DNA of 64,000 nucleotides. Origin: Virgisporangium aurantiacum (GTDB taxonomy: Bacteria > Actinomycetota > Actinomycetes > Mycobacteriales > Micromonosporaceae). Location of the stretch: assembly GCF_016863635.1 (NCBI RefSeq), contig NZ_BOPG01000045.1:124001-188000 (forward strand), read 5' to 3'. Positions 59,020 through 64,000 of this stretch are shown here, piece after piece (positions within the stretch are counted from its first letter, which is position 1; each line of letters opens with the position of its first letter). The translations under genes and the position numbers were made by a program. Below the pieces are notes generated by a model, which did not search any database, was not told the DNA's origin, and saw nothing but the letters and a program-made list of their open reading frames with translations.

Positions 59020-60132
59020 TTACGCGGCCTGCCCGCCGCCGAACACCTCGTTGAGGAGGCGCTGCTGGGCATCCCGGAACGCCGCGGCGACGGTGAGGTT
59101 CGCGTCGTCCACGCAGTTCAGGGCGGCGGTCAGGGTCTTGGCCCCGTCGGGGGTGGCATACATGAGCGCCGCGTGGCCCGCCGAGGCGCCGTTGTGGGAG
59201 ATGACGGTGGCGCCGTCGTCGGTGCTCAGCACGAATACCCCCAGCCCGTAGTCCATGCCCGGGATGCCCGTCGAGCGCGGGGTGAACATCTCCTCGCGCA
59301 GTTCGTCCGGGAGGAGCTTGCCGCCGGTGAGCGCGGCGACAAACGTGTGGAGGTCCTCGGTCGTCGAGATCATGTCGCCGCCGGCGGAGACCCAGGAAGG
59401 GTTCTGGCGGGTGATGTCGACCGTGCGCTGCTCGCCGTCCTCTTCGTACCGGTAGTAGGCGTGGGCGTGCGGCGCAGCGATCTCCGCGCCATCTGGCACC
59501 ACAGTGTGTGACATGCCGAGCGGGGTCAGGATCAGCCGCTGCATCTCCGCGGTGACGGTACGGCCGGTAATCTTCTCAATCAGCAGCCGGGCCAGGACGT
59601 AGTTGGTGTTGGAGTAGCTCCAGCCCGTACCGGGCTCGAACCGCGCAGGCTTGGACAGCGCGAGTTCGACCAGCTCCTGCGGCCGGTACGTCTTGAATCG
59701 GCTGTCCAGCCATTCCTTACCGTTGGGGCCATAGGGCATGGCGATGCCGAGCACGATCGATCCGTCCGCGTAGACCTCACCGGTGAAGTTGAACAGGCCG
59801 CTGGTGTGCTGGAGCAGCATCCGCACCGTGATCCGCTCGTCGATCCCGAACTCGGGCAGGTGATCGGTGACCGAGTCGTCCAACCCGATCCTGCCCTCAG
59901 CCACGAGCTGCAGAACCAGGGTCGCGGTGAAGGTCTTGGTGTTGCTGCCGATCCGGATGTGCCCGTCGGCGGGCGGCTTCGCGTACCCGCCCAGCTCGGC
60001 CGCGCCGGCGCTGCCGACCCACTCGCCCCGCTCGTCGTTGACGCGGGCCGTGATCCCGATGATTCCGGGGCCGACGATCGCCTCGATCGTCCGCTGGAGG
60101 TTGGCGGTCTGGTTGGGAACAATAGTGGTCAC
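59020..60132 (-). CDS. Beta-lactamase-fold serine hydrolase (class C / D,D-carboxypeptidase-like)
   Basis: A 370-residue serine hydrolase. The catalytic SxxK is SNTKTF, the Tyr motif YSNTN, and HNGASAG takes the place of the KTG-like third motif. LLQHTSGLFNFTGEV and STTEDLHTFVAALTGGKL are typical of the beta-lactamase/transpeptidase-like family. There is no signal peptide, so it is either cytosolic or a non-classical export. AGGAG is about 9 bases before GTG 60132. It precedes merR in the same direction, 92 bases apart, and the two probably form one transcript. Confidence 0.88.
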   Translation of the reverse strand: MTTIVPNQTANLQRTIEAIVGPGIIGITARVNDERGEWVGSAGAAELGGYAKPPADGHIRIGSNTKTFTATLVLQLVAEGRIGLDDSVTDHLPEFGIDERITVRMLLQHTSGLFNFTGEVYADGSIVLGIAMPYGPNGKEWLDSRFKTYRPQELVELALSKPARFEPGTGWSYSNTNYVLARLLIEKITGRTVTAEMQRLILTPLGMSHTVVPDGAEIAAPHAHAYYRYEEDGEQRTVDITRQNPSWVSAGGDMISTTEDLHTFVAALTGGKLLPDELREEMFTPRSTGIPGMDYGLGVFVLSTDDGATVISHNGASAGHAALMYATPDGAKTLTAALNCVDDANLTVAAAFRDAQQRLLNEVFGGGQAA

Positions 60133-60180
60133 GGTGGTTCGCTCCTTCGAAGCGCTCGATTCCCTTCGGCGTCCTGCCGA

Positions 60181-60212
60181 TACGAGAACCTTCCACCCTG
60201 ACCTCGGGTCAA
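60181..60212 (-). promoter_or_regulatory. MerR-type promoter upstream of the serine hydrolase
   Basis: On the minus strand TTGACC (60212-60207) is followed by GGTCAGGG and GGTGGAAGG within about 20 bases, forming a CCTTGACC/GGTCAGGG dyad like MerR-family operators, where the regulator untwists a 19-20-base spacer. CTCGTA at 60186-60181 is the likely -10. It is 49-80 bases before the start of the hydrolase. Confidence 0.45.
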
Positions 60213-60326
60213 GGCCAAGCATGACGTGCGTCACTTGATTGTGGGAAAACGGGCTACCGAGCGTCACCCGCCGTTACGCGGACACGCAAATCGCCCACGT
60301 TGTTGTGGTGCCGTGGCTGCCCGGCC

Positions 60327-60354
60327 TTATGTTATAAACTTTTAGAACATAAGG
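60327..60354. promoter_or_regulatory. 28-bp AT-rich palindrome before the thioesterase operon
   Basis: Arms CTTATGTT and AACATAAG pair perfectly and TAAA/TTTA pairs further in, with one mismatch; the centre is between 60340 and 60341. It sits 12 to 39 bases upstream of the thioesterase ATG, partly over GGGAG. Such an AT-rich dyad in a GC-rich genome is most likely the operator of the GntR regulator encoded as the third gene. Confidence 0.7.
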
Positions 60355-60365
60355 GAGCTGGTTCG

Positions 60366-60797
60366 ATGAGCGCACCGGTCGTCGCTTCGCGGCGGGTCAG
60401 GCTCACCTATGCCGACACCGATGCGGCCGGCATCCTCTACTACGCCGCGTGGTTTCCGTGGATGGAGCGGGTCAACGTCGAGTGGGCGTACGAGCGGGGT
60501 TTCCGGATCGACCGGATGATGGACGAGCACGGCGCCTCGCCGGTCACGCGGAGCACCACCTGTGAGTACGTCGCCACCGCCACCGTGTACGACGAGATCG
60601 ACGTCGAGATGCGGGTCGACCACATCGGGAACAGGTCGTACCGCTACGGGTTCACGATGACGCGGGTGGGCGACCGGGTGGTGGTGGCACGGTCGTCGCT
60701 CACGATGGTGTGCGTCGGGCCGGACGGCAAGCCGACGGCGATTCCGGCCGCGCTGCGGTCGGTGCTGCACAGCGCGGCGGGGGGCGTCGATGAGTGA
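60366..60797 (+). CDS. Acyl-CoA thioesterase (4-hydroxybenzoyl-CoA thioesterase family)
   Basis: A 143-residue hot-dog fold protein. RVRLTYADTDAAGILYYAAWFPWMERV contains the Asp of the catalytic Y-x-D-TDxxGxxYY pattern of the 4-HBT family. A Glu-rich strand EIDVEMRVDHIGN follows. GGGAG lies 8 bases upstream of the ATG. It hydrolyses an acyl-CoA ester; with a ligase encoded next, it may set the flow of a CoA-activated acid. The ligase start lies 8 bases before its end (overlap). Confidence 0.88.
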   Translation: MSAPVVASRRVRLTYADTDAAGILYYAAWFPWMERVNVEWAYERGFRIDRMMDEHGASPVTRSTTCEYVATATVYDEIDVEMRVDHIGNRSYRYGFTMTRVGDRVVVARSSLTMVCVGPDGKPTAIPAALRSVLHSAAGGVDE

Positions 60798-62376
60798 GGT
60801 GCCGCGCTGGGACACGCTCGACGACGCGATCCGGCACTGGGCCGCCACCCGGCCCCGCGAGTGGGCGATGGTCGAGCCGGCCGGACGGCTGAGCTGGACG
60901 GCCTACGACGGCTACGTCACCCTGCTCGCCGCGCATCTGCTCGACCTCGGGCTGGCCCCGGGCGACCGGGTCGGCGTGTGGCTGCCGGACGGCGTCGCCG
61001 TGCACGTCGCGTTGTCGGCGTGCCTGCGCGCGGGTCTCGTGTTCACCGGCATCGGTGCCCGCAGCGGACGCCGTGAGCTCACACACCTGCTCGGCAAGAG
61101 CGGCGCGAAGGTTCTCCTCACCGCGCCCCGCATGGGTGACGTCGACACCCGTGGGCTGTTCGGGGAACTCGGAACCGACCTGCCACAGTTGACCCGGTAC
61201 GTACCCGCCTACGACGTCGTGCCGGTTCCCGACGGTCCCGTCTACGAGGCCGCGCCCGACGACGTTCTCGCCAAGGCCGAGCGACGGGTCGACGGCCACC
61301 ACGCGCCCACGGACACGCTGGCGCTGCTGAACTCGACGAGCGGCACCACCGGCCTGCCCAAGTGTGTCGCGCACGACGAGCGGCGCTGGATCAAGTACCA
61401 CGACTTCGCCGTCGACGCCGGCGAGCTCACCACCGACGACGTCTGCATGAGCGTGGTGCCGGCGCCGTTCGGGTTCGGCCTGTGGACCGCGCACTTCACG
61501 CCGACGCTGCTCGGCGCTCCGAGCGTGGTGCTGCCCCGGTTCAGCGTCACCGAAACGCTGCGGATGCTCGAACAGGAGCGGGTCACCGTGTTCATGGCGG
61601 TGTCGACGCAGTTCGTGATGATGCTCGGCGACCCCGGGTTCGACCGGTACGACCTGAGCGCGCTGCGCGTCATGTACACCGGTGGCGAGGCGGTTCCGGT
61701 GCACAAGGCGGAGGAGTTCGAGCGGCGCACCGGCAGCCTCATCCTCAACATGTACGGCTCCAACGAGACCGGCGTGCAGAGCTACACGACGGTGCGCGAC
61801 CCGCGCGACAAGCGGCTCACCACCGGCGGGCGGCTCATCCCGGAGGCCGAGGTGCGACTGTTCGATGTGGACGGTCGGGAGCTCGGCCGGCACGACGGCC
61901 CCGGCCGCCCGGCGTCGATCGGGGTGGTGAGCTCGCTCGGCTACCACGACGATCCCGACGCGAACGCGCAACTGTACACAGTGGACGGTTGGATGCTGAT
62001 GGGTGACCTCGTCACCGTCGACGAGGACGACTACCTGAAGGTCGTCGGGCGCACGAGCGACTTCATCATCCGGGGCGGCAAGAACATCAGCGCGGCCGCG
62101 GTGGAGGAGGAGGTCGTCAGCCACCCGGGAATCGTGCGGTGCGCCGCGGTGGCGATGCCCGACGAGGTGTTCGGCGAACGGGTGTGCGTGTACGTGGTGC
62201 CGAAGGCCGGCGTCGCGCTGACGCTCGACGACGTCGTCGCGCACCTGCGCGGGCGCGGCGTCAGCCGGGAGTGGTTCCCGGAGCACCTGGTCGTCGTCGA
62301 CGAACTGCCCACGTCCGACGGCGGAAAGCTCGCCAAGGCCGCGCTGCGGGAGGACCTGAAGCGCCGGCTGTCCTGA
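60790..62376 (+). CDS. AMP-dependent acyl/aryl-CoA ligase
   Basis: A 528-residue adenylate-forming enzyme. The P-loop LLNSTSGTTGLPKCVAHDER, the YGSNETG motif, WMLMGDLVTVDEDDYL, GRTSDFIIRGGKNISAAAVEEEV and the catalytic Lys in TSDGGKLAKAALR are all visible. It makes acyl-CoA from an acid, ATP and CoA. The set with a 4-HBT-type thioesterase suggests an aryl or short-chain acid substrate, but the acid-pocket residues cannot be read with certainty. It is coupled to the thioesterase by an 8-base overlap and followed after 17 bases by GntR. Confidence 0.92.
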   Translation: MSEVPRWDTLDDAIRHWAATRPREWAMVEPAGRLSWTAYDGYVTLLAAHLLDLGLAPGDRVGVWLPDGVAVHVALSACLRAGLVFTGIGARSGRRELTHLLGKSGAKVLLTAPRMGDVDTRGLFGELGTDLPQLTRYVPAYDVVPVPDGPVYEAAPDDVLAKAERRVDGHHAPTDTLALLNSTSGTTGLPKCVAHDERRWIKYHDFAVDAGELTTDDVCMSVVPAPFGFGLWTAHFTPTLLGAPSVVLPRFSVTETLRMLEQERVTVFMAVSTQFVMMLGDPGFDRYDLSALRVMYTGGEAVPVHKAEEFERRTGSLILNMYGSNETGVQSYTTVRDPRDKRLTTGGRLIPEAEVRLFDVDGRELGRHDGPGRPASIGVVSSLGYHDDPDANAQLYTVDGWMLMGDLVTVDEDDYLKVVGRTSDFIIRGGKNISAAAVEEEVVSHPGIVRCAAVAMPDEVFGERVCVYVVPKAGVALTLDDVVAHLRGRGVSREWFPEHLVVVDELPTSDGGKLAKAALREDLKRRLS

Positions 62377-62393
62377 CGACCCGAGGAGCGTCC

Positions 62394-63164
62394 GTGCAGA
62401 TACACCAGCCCCGCCTCGCGGAGATGGTCGCCGACGCGTTGCGCGACCGCATCATCAGCGGACGCCTGAAGGACGGCGACGGCCTGCCCCGGCAGGAGGA
62501 CCTGCTCGCCGAGTTCAACGTCAGCAAGCCGTCGCTGCGCGAGGCGCTGCGCATCCTGGAGTCCGAGGGTCTCATCACCGTGCGCCGCGGCAACCTCGGC
62601 GGTTCGGTCGTGCACGCCCCGCGGGTGGGCAACGCGGCCTGGTCGGTCGGGCTCGTGCTGCAGTCGCGCGGGGTGCCGATGACCGACCTGCGCGACGCCC
62701 TCAAGAGCATCGAGCCGGTGTGCGCCGGCCTGTGCGCGGCCCGGGAGGACCGGCACGAGACGGTGCTGCCGGTGCTGCGGGCCATCCACGACGAGGTTGT
62801 CGCCGCGGTCGACGACGAGGTCGGTTTCACCGTCGCCGCCCGCCGGTTCCACGAGCAACTCGTTGCGGTGTGCGGCAACGAGACGCTGATCGTCGTGGTC
62901 GGCGCGCTGGAGTCGCTGTGGTCGTCGCGGGAGGAGGCGTGGGCCCGCGACGCCAGCCTCACCGGCGAGTTCCCCGACCGCCGCCGGCGGATGACCGGCG
63001 TGCGCGCACACGAGCGCATCCTGCGGTCCATCGCGGACGGTGCCGTCGACCGGGTGCAGCAGCAGGCGCGCGTGCACCTGGAGTCCACGTTGCTGTACGC
63101 GGTCGGCGAGAACAGACCGGTGGCCGCGTCGTCGCCGCGACAGATCGGAGACGTCGGTGTCTGA
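62394..63164 (+). CDS. GntR-family regulator (FCD subfamily)
   Basis: A 256-residue regulator. The winged helix ADALRDRIISGRLKDGDGLPRQ, LLAEFNVSKPSLREALRILESEG and the FCD ligand domain (AARRFHEQLVAVCGNETLIVVV, AHERILRSIADGAVDRVQQ) with His residues for metal or carboxylate binding are visible. GAGGAG lies 7 bases before GTG. As part of the operon it should bind the palindrome at 60327-60354 and repress until an acid or CoA-thioester is present. Confidence 0.9.
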   Translation: MQIHQPRLAEMVADALRDRIISGRLKDGDGLPRQEDLLAEFNVSKPSLREALRILESEGLITVRRGNLGGSVVHAPRVGNAAWSVGLVLQSRGVPMTDLRDALKSIEPVCAGLCAAREDRHETVLPVLRAIHDEVVAAVDDEVGFTVAARRFHEQLVAVCGNETLIVVVGALESLWSSREEAWARDASLTGEFPDRRRRMTGVRAHERILRSIADGAVDRVQQQARVHLESTLLYAVGENRPVAASSPRQIGDVGV

Positions 63165-64000
63165 GCCGGTCGACCCCCGCCTGTCGTGGCCGGCCGTGCC
63201 GGACATCGGCGCGATGCCGCGCGAGGCACGGCTCGACGACCTCGTGACCCGCGTGCTGGCACCGAACCCGAGCCGGATGGCGCTCGACGGCACCAACACC
63301 TACCTGCTCGGCCGGCCGGGGTCCGGCGCGGTCGCGCTGGTCGACCCGGGTCCGCCCGATCCCGGTCATCTGGCCCGGGTGCGCGCGGCGATGGCGGCGC
63401 TCGACGCGTCGTGCGACCTGATCCTGGTGACCCACCACCACATCGACCACGCCGAGGCGGCGCTGCCGTGGGCCGCCGAACTCGGCGCCACCGTCGCCGC
63501 CGGATCGTCCACTGTGGCCGGTCCCGACGGCCGGGTGCTCCGCGACGGCGAGACGGTGACCGTCGGCGGGCTGCGCGTCGGCGTGGTCGCCACTCCGGGC
63601 CACTGCGCCGACCACCTGGCGTTCCGGCTGGAGACCGGCGCCGTGCTGGTGGGTGACCACATTCTCGGCCGGGGCACGTCGGTGGTGACGTTCCCGGAGG
63701 GCGACCTGCTGGCGTACCTCGACTCGCTGCGCCGGGTGCACGACCTCGGGCCGTCGGTGCTGTATCCCGGGCACGGGCCGGAGATGCGCGAGGACCCGAC
63801 GGCGGTCGTCGACTTCTATCTCGCCCACCGCCGGTACCGCGAGGGCCAGATTCTGGCGGCCCTGTCGGCGGGACCGGCCACGCCGGCGCAGCTCGTCGCC
63901 GTCATCTACGCCACGGTCGACCGCGCGCTGTGGCCGTTCGCGGAGCAGTCGACCCGCGCCGCGCTGCGCAAGCTCGCCGCCGACGGAACGGTGGAACTTG
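63157..64000 (+). CDS. Metallo-beta-lactamase-fold hydrolase (LACTB2-like), 3' end missing
   Basis: At least 281 codons are visible; the gene leaves the window without a stop. The metal motif HHHIDHAEAA, a second His in VVATPGHCADH, Asp in VGDHILG and His in VLYPGHGPEM follow the MBL zinc pattern. NTYLLGRPGSG near the start and the C-terminal winged segment (RALWPFAEQSTRAALRKLAADG) recall LACTB2-type endoribonuclease/hydrolases. GTG start overlaps the GntR stop by 8 bases. It is the fourth gene of the operon and may hydrolyse a thioester or lactone linked to the CoA-ligase pathway. Confidence 0.87.
   Translation, partial: MSEPVDPRLSWPAVPDIGAMPREARLDDLVTRVLAPNPSRMALDGTNTYLLGRPGSGAVALVDPGPPDPGHLARVRAAMAALDASCDLILVTHHHIDHAEAALPWAAELGATVAAGSSTVAGPDGRVLRDGETVTVGGLRVGVVATPGHCADHLAFRLETGAVLVGDHILGRGTSVVTFPEGDLLAYLDSLRRVHDLGPSVLYPGHGPEMREDPTAVVDFYLAHRRYREGQILAALSAGPATPAQLVAVIYATVDRALWPFAEQSTRAALRKLAADGTVEL

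Noticed and set aside
1..64000. tRNA or rRNA genes
   Set aside because: I looked for cloverleaf-like and TTCGA-type patterns and saw none I can support; no rRNA-like stretch is present.

Overview
This window is chromosomal DNA from a high-GC filamentous-type actinobacterium. The signs are very GC-rich third codon positions, frequent GTG starts, many short 4-base ATGA/GTGA overlaps, IclR, LuxR, PucR, PadR, GntR, TetR and MerR regulators, and secreted ricin-B, SGNH and sialidase proteins. A ChoD-type flavoprotein resembles the mycobacterial one along its whole length. A Micromonosporales or Pseudonocardiales origin is my guess; no rRNA or core phylogenetic marker is present to prove it. I see no tRNA, rRNA, CRISPR array, prophage or PKS/NRPS genes.

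Layout. (1) 1-5022: an IclR-type catabolic island. A GlcG/HbpS protein and two SDR dehydrogenases run leftward; IclR, a carboxymuconolactone decarboxylase-like protein and two FAH-family hydrolases run rightward. (2) 4994-21248: a large LuxR/AAA regulator, a flavin oxidoreductase with a polyglycine insert, VOC, a frameshifted AraC regulator, NUDIX, a cell-envelope protein, sialidase, a membrane protein, two oxidoreductases, a SCO0854-like protein, a GDSL hydrolase with ricin-B repeats, a secreted EEP phosphatase, and a divergent DUF5997/LysR-like pair. (3) 21305-26142: exported proteins (DUF4082/beta-helix, PASTA lipoprotein, S1 protease, PHB depolymerase-like esterase). (4) 26207-34471: alpha/beta hydrolase, complete LIV-type ABC importer, GAF-PucR regulator and 3-hydroxybutyrate dehydrogenase. 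With the esterase upstream this reads as a polyhydroxybutyrate / 3-hydroxybutyrate scavenging island.

(5) 34669-49802: M23 peptidase, tandem hairpin repeats, an unusual pair encoding a 1039-residue beta-helix protein and a Vps62-like protein (the second broken by a one-base G-run frameshift), two VOC proteins, a secreted TIM-barrel-like protein, a duplicated YezG-like protein with an MFS exporter and a double-AsnC regulator, PadR/SRPBCC, and a secreted amidase. (6) 49922-57416: UbiD decarboxylase, HAD phosphatase, then GlpD-TetR divergent from an AGPS-like FAD enzyme and ChoD, a glycerolipid/sterol-type redox set. (7) 57417-58145: IS remnant and palindromic debris. (8) 58145-64000: MerR with a beta-lactamase-fold hydrolase, then a four-gene thioesterase / acyl-CoA ligase / GntR / MBL operon behind a 28-bp AT-rich palindrome, running off the right edge.

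Two window-wide patterns stand out. At least eleven genes have a TANNNT-like -10 box 6-9 bases before the start codon and no Shine-Dalgarno sequence, which suggests leaderless transcripts. Five long hairpins share a GATCTTG...CAAGATC outer stem but differ inside, and sit mostly between gene ends; they look like a mobile palindromic repeat family.
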